From assembly GCF_042033325.1 (NCBI RefSeq), contig NZ_CP160095.1: a stretch of DNA of 64,000 nucleotides; one strand, given 5' to 3'. The notes beneath the pieces are model-generated. The model saw only the letters and a list, made by a program, of their open reading frames with translations. It searched no databases and was not told where the DNA came from. Position numbers and translations under genes: made by a program. Of this stretch, positions 44,623 through 53,903 are shown piece by piece. Position 1 is the stretch's first letter; every line of letters starts with the position of its first letter. The stretch comes from Sneathia sanguinegens. Its GTDB lineage: Bacteria; Fusobacteriota; Fusobacteriia; Fusobacteriales; Leptotrichiaceae.

Positions 44623-45830
44623 TTTATGCTTCTTTCACACAAAAACTGTATAATGTTTAAATGTATAATCCCATTTTGGCTAAAATTTATTTTATCCATT
44701 GATAATACATATTTTGGATAGTTATCTTCAACTTTTTGATATACACCAAATTCTCTATTTCTAGTTTCTTCTGTTTCTAGTAAATATGAGACTTGATAAT
44801 ATTCTTTTTTATCTCCTTTTACTGCTATGAAGTCAATCTCTTTGTCATTGACTCTACCTATATTGACCTTATACCCTCTTGATAAAAGCTCTATATATAC
44901 AATGTTTTCTAATATTCTTTCAATATTTTTTTCATTTGAAAATCCTTTTGCGTATCTTAATCCATGATCTGTGATAAAGTATTTTTCATCTACACTTAAA
45001 ATTTTTTTGCCTACAACATCATATCTTGGTACTTTTTTTATAATATACGCACTTTTTGCATATTCTAAATAGTTTAATATTGTATCAACAGAAATATTTC
45101 TATTTTCATTTTTCAAAAATTTTTGTATGCTTCTTGAAGAAAATGTTTGCCCTATATTCTCAAATACATAAGTTAAAATACGATTAAACATATCAACATC
45201 TCTTACCTTATTGTATTCAATAACATCCTTTACTATTACAGTATTATACAAATCTTGTAGATATTTAGCACATGAATTTTCATCTAAATCAAAATACTTA
45301 AGAAATGGTATACCACCTATATTTATATATTTTTTAAATAGTTCTTCATAAACTAAATTTTTATCTGAATAAAGTTTTAAAAATTCTCTAAAATTAAATG
45401 GCTGTATCTCAATTTGTATATATCTTCCTGATAACAAAGTAGAAATTTTAGATGACATCAAACTTGAATTTGAACCAGTAATATATATATCATAATTCTC
45501 ATCAACTCTTAGTGCATTTATGACTCTTTCCCAATTTTTAACTAATTGTATTTCATCAAAGAACATATATACCTTATTTTTTTTATCTTTTAGTAAAGGG
45601 TTTAAATACTCTACCAGTTCTATATCTGTTTTAATTTTCAATAATTCCAATGTTTCAAAGTTAAGATATATTTTATTACTCTCGTCAATATCTTTCAAAA
45701 TTTTTTGTGATATTATCTTAAGAAACGTAGATTTTCCTACACGTCTCATTCCTGTTATAACTTTTATTACAGGCTTATTAATAAAGGGCTTTATTTTATC
45801 AATATATTCTTTTCTTTCAACAAAATCCAT
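44619..45830 (-). CDS. AAA ATPase with DUF4143 domain
   Basis: 403 aa. Walker A GMRRVGKSTFLK near residue 31, Walker B YMFFDEIQLVKNWER near 95, and the sensor SN of YITGSNSSLMSSK near 120. The C-terminal part is DUF4143, a PD-(D/E)XK nuclease-like fold: YIELLSRGYKVNIG, KEIDFIAVKGDKKEYYQVSY, where the final Lys is replaced by Gln, so nuclease activity is unlikely. These genes are common, often in variable copy number and poorly understood. It is a single gene with its own promoter. Confidence 0.92.
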   Translation of the reverse strand: MDFVERKEYIDKIKPFINKPVIKVITGMRRVGKSTFLKIISQKILKDIDESNKIYLNFETLELLKIKTDIELVEYLNPLLKDKKNKVYMFFDEIQLVKNWERVINALRVDENYDIYITGSNSSLMSSKISTLLSGRYIQIEIQPFNFREFLKLYSDKNLVYEELFKKYINIGGIPFLKYFDLDENSCAKYLQDLYNTVIVKDVIEYNKVRDVDMFNRILTYVFENIGQTFSSRSIQKFLKNENRNISVDTILNYLEYAKSAYIIKKVPRYDVVGKKILSVDEKYFITDHGLRYAKGFSNEKNIERILENIVYIELLSRGYKVNIGRVNDKEIDFIAVKGDKKEYYQVSYLLETEETRNREFGVYQKVEDNYPKYVLSMDKINFSQNGIIHLNIIQFLCERSIN

Positions 45831-45847
45831 AGCACCACCTCATGTAG

Positions 45848-45876
45848 ATTATACTATGGATTTTTATGTATTTCAA
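45848..45876 (-). promoter_or_regulatory. DUF4143 ATPase promoter
   Basis: TTGAAA (45871-45876), 17-bp spacer, TATAAT (45848-45853) on the minus strand, 18 bp before the ATG with GAGGTGG between. Confidence 0.8.
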
Positions 45877-45907
45877 CATCTTTGTAGACTATACTCGACA
45901 AATTACT

Positions 45908-47455
45908 TTAATGTGTGTCTATAAATCTCTTGATTTCTTCCTTGTATTCTTTTGCTTTTTCTTCACCTATTGCATAAATATATACCTTTAATTTAGGTTC
46001 TGTTCCTGATGGTCTAATTAAAATTCTTGTTTTATCAGGATAGTCAAATTGTAGTACATTTGATTTTGGTAAATTAGTGTTATCATTTAAGTAGTCTATC
46101 TTCTTAATATCTAACTTTCTAAATTCTTCCATAATCTTTTTAATTTGTTCTTTTCCTTTTTCGCCTTCAATAGTAAGATTTATTCTTTTTTCCCTGTAAT
46201 TTCCATATTTATTTTGTATATTTTTTAATTGTTCTATTAAATTACTTCCATTTTTCTTGTAATATGCTGCCATTTCAGCAACCATCATAGTAGCACTAAC
46301 TCCATCTTTATCTCTTGTTGTTGTTCCATAAAGAAAGCCAAAGCTTTCTTCAAAACCAAACAAGTAGTCTTCTTCACTATTCTTTATTATCTCACCTATA
46401 TACTTAAATCCTGTCAAAGTCTTTTTAACCCGTATACCCTTAACATTCTCTACCATAGGTGTAGATACTATTGTAGTGGCAACGACATTTCTTTTTGATG
46501 TATCTCTTGTTTTTAGGATATAGTCTAGGACTAACATCCCTATTTCATTACCTGTTAAATATATATATTCACCCTTATTTGGGATAACAACACCTATCCT
46601 ATCAGAATCTGGATCATTACCTATAATTATATCGGTATTATTATCCACATATTTGATAGCTTCATCAAAAGCTTCCTTATACTCTGGATTTGGACTTTTT
46701 ACAGTAGGAAAGTTCCCATCTGGTTTAAATTGTGTATCAACTATTTTAACTGTATATCCCATTTCTTTTAATATTTTTGTTACAGGTATACCTGCTGTAC
46801 CATGTAGTGGTGTATATACAATATTTACATTACCTTGCTTTATGCTTAATTTCTTTATATCCTCGATAAATGCTTCATCTATATTTTTATCTAATACTTC
46901 AACTAATTCAGTATTTTCATATTTTATATCTTTTAATTCTACCTTATTTATTTCATCTATTATTTCATTTACATAAGGCGGAACAACTTGACCTCCGTCT
47001 TCTAAATATACCTTATACCCATTATACTCCTTAGTATTATGGCTAGCAGTTATTGCTATACCCGCCTTTGTTTTTAATTTTATAATAGCATAAGTCATTT
47101 CTGGAGTACTTCTAACACCATCATAAATATATACTTTTATTCCATTAGAAGACAAAACTTTTGCTGTTTCATTTTGAAATAATTCCGAATTAATTCTACA
47201 ATCTCTTGCTATTACAACAGATATATCAGTGTTATATCTTTTTTTTAAATAATTTGCTAGACCTTGACTTGCTCTTCTTATTATATATTTATTAAGTTTA
47301 TTAGTACCAAGCCCCATTTTTGCCCTTATTCCTCCAGTACCAAAACTAATATATTTGCAAAAATTTTCTTCTAATTCTTCTTTAGACATTTTTAAAATAG
47401 TCTTTTTGTCATCTTCATCTATATATTCACTTTCAAGCCATTTTTTATATAGCAT
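45908..47455 (-). CDS. phosphoglucomutase / phosphomannomutase
   Basis: 515 aa, shorter than the 560-580 aa of PgcA-type alpha-phosphoglucomutases, which it resembles. Interconverts hexose 1- and 6-phosphates. N-terminal FGTGGIRAKMGLGTNKLN, phosphoserine loop ITASHNTKEYNGYKVY near residue 135, metal loop GNDPDSDRIGVV near 275, sugar loop FGFEESFGFL near 368 and phosphate site IRPSGTEPKLKVYIYA near 484. Last gene of the queH operon; overlaps the FAD-protein gene by 11 bp. Confidence 0.93.
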   Translation of the reverse strand: MLYKKWLESEYIDEDDKKTILKMSKEELEENFCKYISFGTGGIRAKMGLGTNKLNKYIIRRASQGLANYLKKRYNTDISVVIARDCRINSELFQNETAKVLSSNGIKVYIYDGVRSTPEMTYAIIKLKTKAGIAITASHNTKEYNGYKVYLEDGGQVVPPYVNEIIDEINKVELKDIKYENTELVEVLDKNIDEAFIEDIKKLSIKQGNVNIVYTPLHGTAGIPVTKILKEMGYTVKIVDTQFKPDGNFPTVKSPNPEYKEAFDEAIKYVDNNTDIIIGNDPDSDRIGVVIPNKGEYIYLTGNEIGMLVLDYILKTRDTSKRNVVATTIVSTPMVENVKGIRVKKTLTGFKYIGEIIKNSEEDYLFGFEESFGFLYGTTTRDKDGVSATMMVAEMAAYYKKNGSNLIEQLKNIQNKYGNYREKRINLTIEGEKGKEQIKKIMEEFRKLDIKKIDYLNDNTNLPKSNVLQFDYPDKTRILIRPSGTEPKLKVYIYAIGEEKAKEYKEEIKRFIDTH

Positions 47456-49031
47456 TTTTTATATCCTCCATAACTTTTTCTGCACATTTTATTCCATCTA
47501 CTGCTGCTGTCATTATACCGCCTGCATAACCAGCACCTTCTCCACAAGGTATTAATCCTTTTATGTTACAATTAAAACTATCTTTATCTCTATTAATTCT
47601 AACTGGAGATGAACTTCTACTTTCTACACCAGTTAAAATAGCTCCTTTTTTTGAAAAATTATTAATTTTTTTATTTAATTGCACCAAACCTTCTTTTAAG
47701 CTTTCATTTAATATAGGTGGTAAAATACCATTAAGGTCTGTTAGTGTATAACCTATGCTATAGCTAGGCTTTACATCTAATAACTTTGTTGTCTTAATTC
47801 CTTTAATATAATCTGTAGCTAATTGAACAGGTGCTTTATATTTTCCTCCACCTAATTCAAAGGCTTTTTTTTCTATTTTTCTTTGAAATTCAATACCTGA
47901 CATAACATCTTCTTCTAAATCACTCGGTTCAACATTAACCAAAACTGCTGAATTAGCATTTTCTAAATTTCTTTTATTATAGCTCATTCCATTTATCGCA
48001 AGGTAGCCTTGTTCACTAGAAGCAGGTACTACCACACCTCCAGGGCACATACAAAAAGTGAAAACTCCTCTTTTTTGTTTTGTTCTTACATTTATCTTAT
48101 ATTCTGCAGGTGGTAATAACTTTGAATAATTTTTTCCATATTGACACTCATTTATATATTCTTGCTTATGTTCTATTCTAAAACCTACTGCAAAAGTTTT
48201 TTTTGTTAAATTAATTCCTCTATTTTTTAACATGTATAGTGTATCTCTTGCACTATGACCTATAGCTAAAATACAATATTCTGTTTGTAAATTATATACA
48301 CCCTCAGGGGCTTCCACTACAAGTTCTTTTAAAGCTTCATTTTCGTATTTTATATCCACTAATTTATTAAGAAATCTGTACTCTCCACCCATTTTTTCTA
48401 TTTGTTTTCTTATTTTTTTTACAACATTTACCAAAATATCCGTACCTATGTGGGGTTTAGCTATATATGATATTGCTTCATCTGCACCAGCACTTATCAA
48501 TTCATCTATAACTATCTTATTTCTATTATTATTACTATTAGTCGTTAATTTACCATCTGAAAAAGTTCCAGCTCCACCTTCACCAAATTGCACATTAGAA
48601 ATTTCATTTAACTCTCCAGTTTTAAAAAAATGATACACTGTTTCTACCCTTTCATCAACAGCTTCTCCTCTTTCAAGTATAATTGGCTTAAGTCCTGCTT
48701 TTGCGAGTATCAAAGCTGCAAAAAGTCCTCCAGGTCCACTACCTACAACTACTGGTCTATTAACCTTAGCCCCTTTCAAATTAGGAATTTCATATTTTAA
48801 CTCTTCTATTTTCTTTATTGTATTATCATCTATATATTTTTCTTCATTTTCTATTTCTATATCTACAGAATATACATAATATATATTAGGTTTTTTTCTT
48901 GCATCTACAGCTCTATTAGCTATTTTAAATTGCTTGATTTCTACACGAGAATTTAATTTTTCATATATCTTTTTTTTCAAATCTTCTTCCGTATGTTCTA
49001 TATTTACCTTCAATCCCGTTATTCTTATCAT
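47445..49031 (-). CDS. FAD-dependent dehydrogenase (COG2509 type)
   Basis: 528 aa, normal for this widespread but uncharacterised group. An N-terminal RNA-binding-like domain (about 1-85), then the FAD Rossmann motif PVVVGSGPGGLFAALILAKAG, the VQFGEGGAGTFSDGKL segment typical of the group near 150, FCMCPGGVVVPASSEQGYLAINGMS in parts near 330, and the C-terminal CGEGAGYAGGIMTAAVDG. No substrate known. Overlaps both neighbours by a few bases. Confidence 0.92.
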   Translation of the reverse strand: MIRITGLKVNIEHTEEDLKKKIYEKLNSRVEIKQFKIANRAVDARKKPNIYYVYSVDIEIENEEKYIDDNTIKKIEELKYEIPNLKGAKVNRPVVVGSGPGGLFAALILAKAGLKPIILERGEAVDERVETVYHFFKTGELNEISNVQFGEGGAGTFSDGKLTTNSNNNRNKIVIDELISAGADEAISYIAKPHIGTDILVNVVKKIRKQIEKMGGEYRFLNKLVDIKYENEALKELVVEAPEGVYNLQTEYCILAIGHSARDTLYMLKNRGINLTKKTFAVGFRIEHKQEYINECQYGKNYSKLLPPAEYKINVRTKQKRGVFTFCMCPGGVVVPASSEQGYLAINGMSYNKRNLENANSAVLVNVEPSDLEEDVMSGIEFQRKIEKKAFELGGGKYKAPVQLATDYIKGIKTTKLLDVKPSYSIGYTLTDLNGILPPILNESLKEGLVQLNKKINNFSKKGAILTGVESRSSSPVRINRDKDSFNCNIKGLIPCGEGAGYAGGIMTAAVDGIKCAEKVMEDIKNAI

Positions 49032-50230
49032 ATTTCACCCCCTACTAACAGTCCTGTTGCAAAAGCAAATTGTAGATTATATCCACCACATTCTCCATAT
49101 ATATCCATTATTTCTCCTACAAAGTATAGACCCTTTACTAATTTAGATTCTAAGGTAATTTCATTTATATACTTTGTATTTATTCCTCCTGCTGTAACCT
49201 GTGCTTGTTTAAAGCCCATAGTATCGTTAGCTTTTATTTTATACTTTTTAAGTAAATTTGCTAATTTATTTATTGTTTTATCATCTATTTCTTTTATACT
49301 TAAATTTAATTTATCTATTCCTGCTTTTTTTAATAAAAACATACCTAATTTTTTAGGTAAAAAACCATTTAAAAACTCTGTTGCTTCCAATTTATTTAAT
49401 ATTTTTTTTCTTTTATACAAATATTGCACTAACTCAAATTCTTCCATTTCAGGAACAAAATCTACAGAATATACTAAGTTAAACATATATTTTGGCAAAA
49501 GATATGATAAATTAAATATTGTAGGCCCTGAAATTCCATATGGAGTAAATAGTAACTCTCCTTTTTCTTTTCTTATACATTCATTCATATATTCTGCACT
49601 AACAACTGCGTCAACCTTTATTCCTTCCAACCCTTTTACATATTCTTTTTCAGTTTTAAGCTGTACCAAAATAGGTGTAAGTTCTGTTAAGCTATGTCCA
49701 AATTTCTTCGCTAGATTATATCCACTTCCATCTGAACCTAAATTTTGATAACTATAACCCCCCGTAGCTAAAACAAGCTTTTTTGAATAATATTTATTAT
49801 TAACACAAAATAGCTCTCCATTTTTCTCAATTTTATCAATTATATACTCTAATTTTGTTTCTATCTTTAGTTCATCTAACTTTAATCTTAAGCTATCCAC
49901 TATAGAAGAGGCTTGCAAAGATCTAGGATAAGTCTTACCTTTATTTTCAGTATATGGACAAATACCTAAATTTTCAAAAAAATTTATTACTTTTGAACTT
50001 CCATAATTATTTAATAAATTCTTAATTAATTTTTCATTTATACCTGTATATTTCGTATAATCTGCGTTCAAATTTGTAAAATTACATCTCCCATTTCCTG
50101 TTACTAAAACTTTTTTTAATATTCTATCCTTATGTTCTAATAACAAAATTTTCTTTTTTCTACTTCCTGCTTCTATAGCACAAACAACACCAGCTGCTCC
50201 TGCTCCTATTATTATACAATCAAAAACCAT
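49028..50230 (-). CDS. NAD(P)/FAD-dependent oxidoreductase, YhiN/HI0933 type
   Basis: 400 codons from the ATG at 50230 (AAGGA upstream); the longer frame to 50326 overlaps queH and is not supported. FAD site DCIIIGAGAAGVVCAIEA near residue 3, the family motif VTGNGRCNFTN near 45, KLVLATGGYSYQNLGSDGSGY near 155 and the C-terminal GEIMDIYGECGGYNLQFAFATG near 375. Function unknown. Overlaps queH by 11 bp. Confidence 0.93.
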   Translation of the reverse strand: MVFDCIIIGAGAAGVVCAIEAGSRKKKILLLEHKDRILKKVLVTGNGRCNFTNLNADYTKYTGINEKLIKNLLNNYGSSKVINFFENLGICPYTENKGKTYPRSLQASSIVDSLRLKLDELKIETKLEYIIDKIEKNGELFCVNNKYYSKKLVLATGGYSYQNLGSDGSGYNLAKKFGHSLTELTPILVQLKTEKEYVKGLEGIKVDAVVSAEYMNECIRKEKGELLFTPYGISGPTIFNLSYLLPKYMFNLVYSVDFVPEMEEFELVQYLYKRKKILNKLEATEFLNGFLPKKLGMFLLKKAGIDKLNLSIKEIDDKTINKLANLLKKYKIKANDTMGFKQAQVTAGGINTKYINEITLESKLVKGLYFVGEIMDIYGECGGYNLQFAFATGLLVGGEI

Positions 50231-50921
50231 GTTCTTTTCCTTCTTCAATCGCTGCCTTAAATTTTTCTCTGTCTGCTGCATAAATACAGCCACAATAGCA
50301 CTGTCTATATACATCATATAGTTCACATAATTCTATAGATCTTTTATAGCCATTATTTTTTTTAAAATCTGAGGGCAAATATTTTGTTGCATATATTCCC
50401 TGTATATGAAAGCCTATTTTATTAATCAATTGTGAATTTTTCATTGGACTTAATGTTAAAGCTGACCCAAAATAGTCATAACCTAATTCTACAGCTTTTT
50501 TTGCAACTATATCTAATCTATATGCAAAGCAAGCACTGCAACGAAGTCCACCTTCTTTTTCTTTTTCAAGACCTTTCATTAATTTATAGAATTCCAAAGG
50601 TTTGTATTCATCCTCTATATATTTAACATTATTTCCAGTTTCTCTATTAAAATTTTCTATAAATTTTCTTTGTTCACTACTTCTTTTTCTATATTCATAT
50701 TCAGGATGTATATTAGAATTTGCAAATAGAATCGTAATATCTGCATATTCACACATAAATTCAAGTGTATATGTACTACAAGGTGCACAACAACTGTGAA
50801 GTATAACTTTAGGTTTTGTATCATGTTTTTTCCATTGTTTTATAACCTCTAGCAACATCTTATGAAAATTAATATTTTCATTAGGTCTTGCTGAATTCAA
50901 TAATTCTATCGCATCAAACAT
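50220..50921 (-). CDS. queH: epoxyqueuosine reductase QueH
   Basis: 233 aa. Non-B12, Fe-S-type enzyme performing the last step of queuosine synthesis on tRNA. Diagnostic cysteine sets: HSCCAPCSTY near residue 43, CSACFAYRLD near 130 and CYCGCIYAADREKF near 210. First gene of a four-gene run (queH, YhiN, FAD dehydrogenase, mutase). Two Q-type tRNAs (Asp, Tyr) are in this window; tgt and queA are not. Confidence 0.94.
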   Translation of the reverse strand: MFDAIELLNSARPNENINFHKMLLEVIKQWKKHDTKPKVILHSCCAPCSTYTLEFMCEYADITILFANSNIHPEYEYRKRSSEQRKFIENFNRETGNNVKYIEDEYKPLEFYKLMKGLEKEKEGGLRCSACFAYRLDIVAKKAVELGYDYFGSALTLSPMKNSQLINKIGFHIQGIYATKYLPSDFKKNNGYKRSIELCELYDVYRQCYCGCIYAADREKFKAAIEEGKEHGF

Positions 50922-50942
50922 ATTTCCTCCTTACTTGTCATT

Positions 50943-50948
50943 ATTATA
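50943..50948 (-). promoter_or_regulatory. queH operon -10 element
   Basis: TATAAT on the minus strand 21 bp before the ATG, with AGGAGG between. No good -35 because the terminator of the TPR gene occupies the place. Confidence 0.4.
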
Positions 50949-50956
50949 CTATTTTT

Positions 50957-50989
50957 AGCAAAAAAAATGTACCACTAAGGTACATTTTT
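50957..50989 (-). terminator. terminator of the TPR protein gene
   Basis: Minus strand AAAAATGTACC, 5-nt loop, GGTACATTTTT, then more T. 11-bp perfect stem. Confidence 0.88.
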
Positions 50990-51003
50990 CATATTATTTT
51001 TCT

Positions 51004-52137
51004 TTATTTTGTTTTAGCAGATTCTTTTATTAACATTTCAATTTCTTGTACTAATTTATCTGCACCTTCTATTTTCTTATTAGAAGCTTCTTTGGCTACC
51101 TTTAGTGCTAAATCTAATTTCCCCATTTTTCCTAAAGTTATTGCCATTATTAATTCTGCTCCTTTTTCTTTTCCAGCAATTGCCATTTTTGCATATTTTT
51201 CTGCATCATTTAAATCATTGATAGTTAATAGATATTGAGCTACACCATAATATCCTTGTTTTGCTTTTATAATATTAGCATATTTTGCTTCATCTTTTGC
51301 ATCTTTAGATAAAATTGCTAAAGTAAATAGATTTTTTACATTAGGTTCTATTTGTTTATTTAATTCATAAGCCTTTAAGAAATATTTTTTAGCCTTTGCT
51401 AGTTCATTTACATTTGTATAAATTACACCTATTCTTGCATATAGCATATCTTCTTTTGGATTTATTTTTATTGCTTTTTCAAAATAGCTATTTGCTTTTT
51501 TAGCATTTTTCTTTTCTAATAGATTATATTCAGCTAATATTAAATTAGTTTCTGATGCTATAACAGGTACTTTTGAATTTAAAGTTTTACTCAAATGTAA
51601 CATAGCTTCAGTTTCATTTCCTTTTTTAAGGTACAATTTCCCTAATGTTATTTCAAAAGCATTTTTAAAATCTTCTCCTTTTGCTTCTACCCTTTTATTT
51701 AATGTAGCTAATTTTTCTGTTTCATTTGTGCTTTTATAGTCAAATGCTAAATTAACCATAACATCAATTTGGTCACCAACTCTTGCATCAAGCATTTCTA
51801 AATATTCAATTTTTTCTTTTAATGTCTTTGCATGATCTGCTAATAGAATATTTGCATTAATTGCATATTGACTTTTTGATGTTTTATCTTCACAAGCTTT
51901 CTTCAAATACATTACTGCTTCTTCTTCACTCTTTGAACCAGATGTTGCTAAAAAATAATTAATATATTCATATTCAACATTTTCACCTTTTGCATTTTTT
52001 GATTCTTTTAAAATTTTAATTGCTTCTTCATTCTTTCCTTTTTTAAATAACTCATTAGCCTTATTTATATCTTCTTTTGGACCTGCTAATGCTACTAAAC
52101 TTGCTATCATTGCTGACATTGCTAGTATCTTTTTCAT
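51004..52137 (-). CDS. exported TPR-repeat protein
   Basis: 377 aa. Signal peptide MKKILAMSAMIASLVALA. At least six tetratricopeptide-like helix pairs: INKANELFKKGKNEEAIKIL near 22, EEAVMYLKKA near 78, FEITLGKLYLKKGNETEAML near 165, KANSYFEKAIKINPKEDML near 215, and ARIGVIYTNVNELAKAKKYFLKAYELN in parts near 235. TPR proteins of this sort serve as periplasmic or outer-membrane scaffolds. Isolated by its own promoter and terminator; divergent from the metal-uptake operon. Confidence 0.88.
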   Translation of the reverse strand: MKKILAMSAMIASLVALAGPKEDINKANELFKKGKNEEAIKILKESKNAKGENVEYEYINYFLATSGSKSEEEAVMYLKKACEDKTSKSQYAINANILLADHAKTLKEKIEYLEMLDARVGDQIDVMVNLAFDYKSTNETEKLATLNKRVEAKGEDFKNAFEITLGKLYLKKGNETEAMLHLSKTLNSKVPVIASETNLILAEYNLLEKKNAKKANSYFEKAIKINPKEDMLYARIGVIYTNVNELAKAKKYFLKAYELNKQIEPNVKNLFTLAILSKDAKDEAKYANIIKAKQGYYGVAQYLLTINDLNDAEKYAKMAIAGKEKGAELIMAITLGKMGKLDLALKVAKEASNKKIEGADKLVQEIEMLIKESAKTK

Positions 52138-52190
52138 AAATTTCCCCCTCTATATAACTATAAGTATTACATGTTCTTTTTCTTTTGTAA

Positions 52191-52219
52191 ATTATACTAT
52201 ATTTATTTTTTTTTGTCTA
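52191..52219 (-). promoter_or_regulatory. TPR protein gene promoter
   Basis: TAGACA (52214-52219), 17-bp spacer, TATAAT (52191-52196) on the minus strand. The leader is about 50 nt, with AGGGGG before the ATG. Confidence 0.7.
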
Positions 52220-52351
52220 TTTTTTCTATTATTTTTTTCAGTTCAAAAGCTTTTTTAAACCTTTCTTGTCGATAATATATACCCTAAACTATATTTCAGC
52301 AAATTCAGTTCAATATATTTGTTGTTTGTATACTAATAAAATTAATAATTT

Positions 52352-52370
52352 TACTTTGACAGTCAAAGTA
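52352..52370 (+). promoter_or_regulatory. palindromic operator before the metal-uptake operon
   Basis: TACTTTGACAGTCAAAGTA: two perfect 9-nt arms around a central A. It lies 9 bp before the candidate -35 (TTGAAA at 52379) of the metal operon. The site suits a dimeric repressor or activator. It does not match the Fur, Zur, AdcR (TTAACYRGTTAA) or MntR consensus I know. It is the only strong palindrome in this 270-bp divergent region; the rest holds the two promoters and AT-rich DNA. Confidence 0.65.
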
Positions 52371-52378
52371 TTTTATTC

Positions 52379-52407
52379 TTGAAAATTTATTCCTAAAGTG
52401 TTAAAAT
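52379..52407 (+). promoter_or_regulatory. metal-uptake operon promoter
   Basis: TTGAAA (52379-52384), 17-bp spacer, TAAAAT (52402-52407). If correct, transcription starts near 52414, which rules out the ATG at 52409 and leaves almost no leader before the ATG at 52418. A weaker TATACT at 52329-52334 upstream would instead put the palindrome in the leader. Confidence 0.55.
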
Positions 52408-52417
52408 TATGTCAAGA

Positions 52418-53008
52418 ATGGTGGTGATTGCGATAAAACAAGAATTAGTAAAGCCTGCTAGTCCAAAAAAAGAAACAATATTTGTTTCCATAACCATAAT
52501 CATCTTAGCTATCATTGCAGGACTTTTATTATATTTTACAAATCCTAAAACTTATACAAAAGAAATTTCAAGTTCACAAATTTCTAGTATAAATTTAAAC
52601 AATGAAGAAATCTCAATATTCTCGAATTTAGGTCTTTTTGCTCAAGATTATGAAATGTTAAAAAAAGACAATAAAGACTTAAGTCCTAAAATATTGGATG
52701 AAGAATTATTTTACACGCCTTTTACAAAAGACGCCTCGTGGGAAAGCACTGGAAAACATAAGTGGACCATGTTTACACACGATAATTTTGTTTATTATGT
52801 TGGAATTAGTTCCGACAAAAAGGTTGCTGGAGATTTCTTTTTAATAATTAATACAAAAGATTTTAGTTATAAGATTAGATATTCTAAAGACTTTAAAGAA
52901 TATAAAGAAAATATGAATAAAGAAACCTTAGCACACTCTATTAATCAACTTAAAGAAGTTGTTGCTTACACTGGCGACGACTTATCAAAGGAAGCGAAAG
53001 GAAATTAA
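52418..53008 (+). CDS. membrane-anchored protein of the metal ABC operon
   Basis: 196 aa from the ATG at 52418; an ATG at 52409 is also in frame, and neither has a clear ribosome site. One membrane helix (about residues 20-42, IFVSITIIILAIIAGLLLYF) with the bulk outside. The outer domain has Trp, Tyr and Asp/Glu-rich strands such as GKHKWTMFTHDNFVYYVGI. It resembles small anchored proteins (DUF6162-type, a tentative match) that accompany zinc-type ABC transporters. First gene of the operon, 1 bp before the binding-protein ATG. Confidence 0.6.
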   Translation: MVVIAIKQELVKPASPKKETIFVSITIIILAIIAGLLLYFTNPKTYTKEISSSQISSINLNNEEISIFSNLGLFAQDYEMLKKDNKDLSPKILDEELFYTPFTKDASWESTGKHKWTMFTHDNFVYYVGISSDKKVAGDFFLIINTKDFSYKIRYSKDFKEYKENMNKETLAHSINQLKEVVAYTGDDLSKEAKGN

Positions 53009-53009
53009 A

Positions 53010-53903
53010 ATGAAAAATAAGATTTTTGTTATTTTAACAATGTTTTTATGTTCAATATTCAACTTTGCTAAACCAAAGGTTGGTATCACTTTGTTACCAT
53101 ATTATAGTTATGTAAAAAATGTAGTTAGAGATAAAATGGATGTAGTTCCTGTAATACCTGCTAATGTTGATGTACATTCATACCATCCAACTACAGATGA
53201 CATGAAAAAATTAACTAATCTTGATTATATTGTAATAAATGGAATAGGTCATGATGAATTTGTTAAACCTATGATAAATGCAGCAAGAAAGAATAATAAA
53301 AAATTAAAGGTTATTAATGCTGATGCACAAACTTCTGTAATGAATGTTGCTGGTCAAAAAAGAGGAAGAGCTAGAAATCCTCATACCTTTATATCAATAA
53401 CTCAAAGCATACAACAAATAAACTATATTGCTAAAAGATTAGGAGAATTAGATCCTAAAAATAGAGCTTTCTATGCTTCAAATGCTAGACAATATACTAA
53501 CAAATTGAGAAATATTAAAATCCAAGAATTAAGAAAAGTTCGTGGACTTAACTTATCTAATATAAAAGTTGCAACTACTCATGCAGGTTATGACTACTTA
53601 TTAAATGAATTTGGTTTAACAGTTAGCCTTGTTATAGAACCACAACATGCACAAGCACCTAATGCAAGTGATTTAAAATATGCAATAGATAAAATAAAAA
53701 GAAATAAAATAGCTGTCTTATTCGATGAAGAAGGTGGAAATCCTAGAAACGCAATTACTTTACACAAAGCCACTGGTATAAAGATAGCACACTTATCACA
53801 CATGACTAGAGGTAACTATACAGCTGATGCCTTTGAAAGATTTATAAGACATGACTTGTCAAATGTTGCCACTACTTTAAAGAGTCTAGCGAAAGGTAAA
53901 TAA
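53010..53903 (+). CDS. metal ABC transporter substrate-binding protein (ZnuA/TroA family)
   Basis: 297 aa, ATG at 53010 with AAAGGA upstream. Signal peptide MKNKIFVILTMFLCSIFNFA. Cluster A-I fold. Likely metal ligands are His in VDVHSYHPTTDD near residue 52, His in RNPHTFISI near 127, His in EPQHAQAP near 210 and the acidic DEEGGNPRNA near 245. There is no His-rich loop. Zn2+ or Mn2+ would be the cargo; three-His sites favour zinc. It stops one base into the ATPase gene (TAATG). Confidence 0.9.
   Translation: MKNKIFVILTMFLCSIFNFAKPKVGITLLPYYSYVKNVVRDKMDVVPVIPANVDVHSYHPTTDDMKKLTNLDYIVINGIGHDEFVKPMINAARKNNKKLKVINADAQTSVMNVAGQKRGRARNPHTFISITQSIQQINYIAKRLGELDPKNRAFYASNARQYTNKLRNIKIQELRKVRGLNLSNIKVATTHAGYDYLLNEFGLTVSLVIEPQHAQAPNASDLKYAIDKIKRNKIAVLFDEEGGNPRNAITLHKATGIKIAHLSHMTRGNYTADAFERFIRHDLSNVATTLKSLAKGK

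Noticed and set aside
48993..49748. 251-codon plus-strand frame
   Set aside because: Antisense to the COG2509 and YhiN-type genes, no ribosome site, composition of a shadow frame rich in Phe/Ile/Ser.
52409..52417. ATG at 52409 as start of the anchored protein
   Set aside because: It falls before or at the predicted transcript start and has no ribosome site; the ATG at 52418 is preferred, though it too lacks a clear site.
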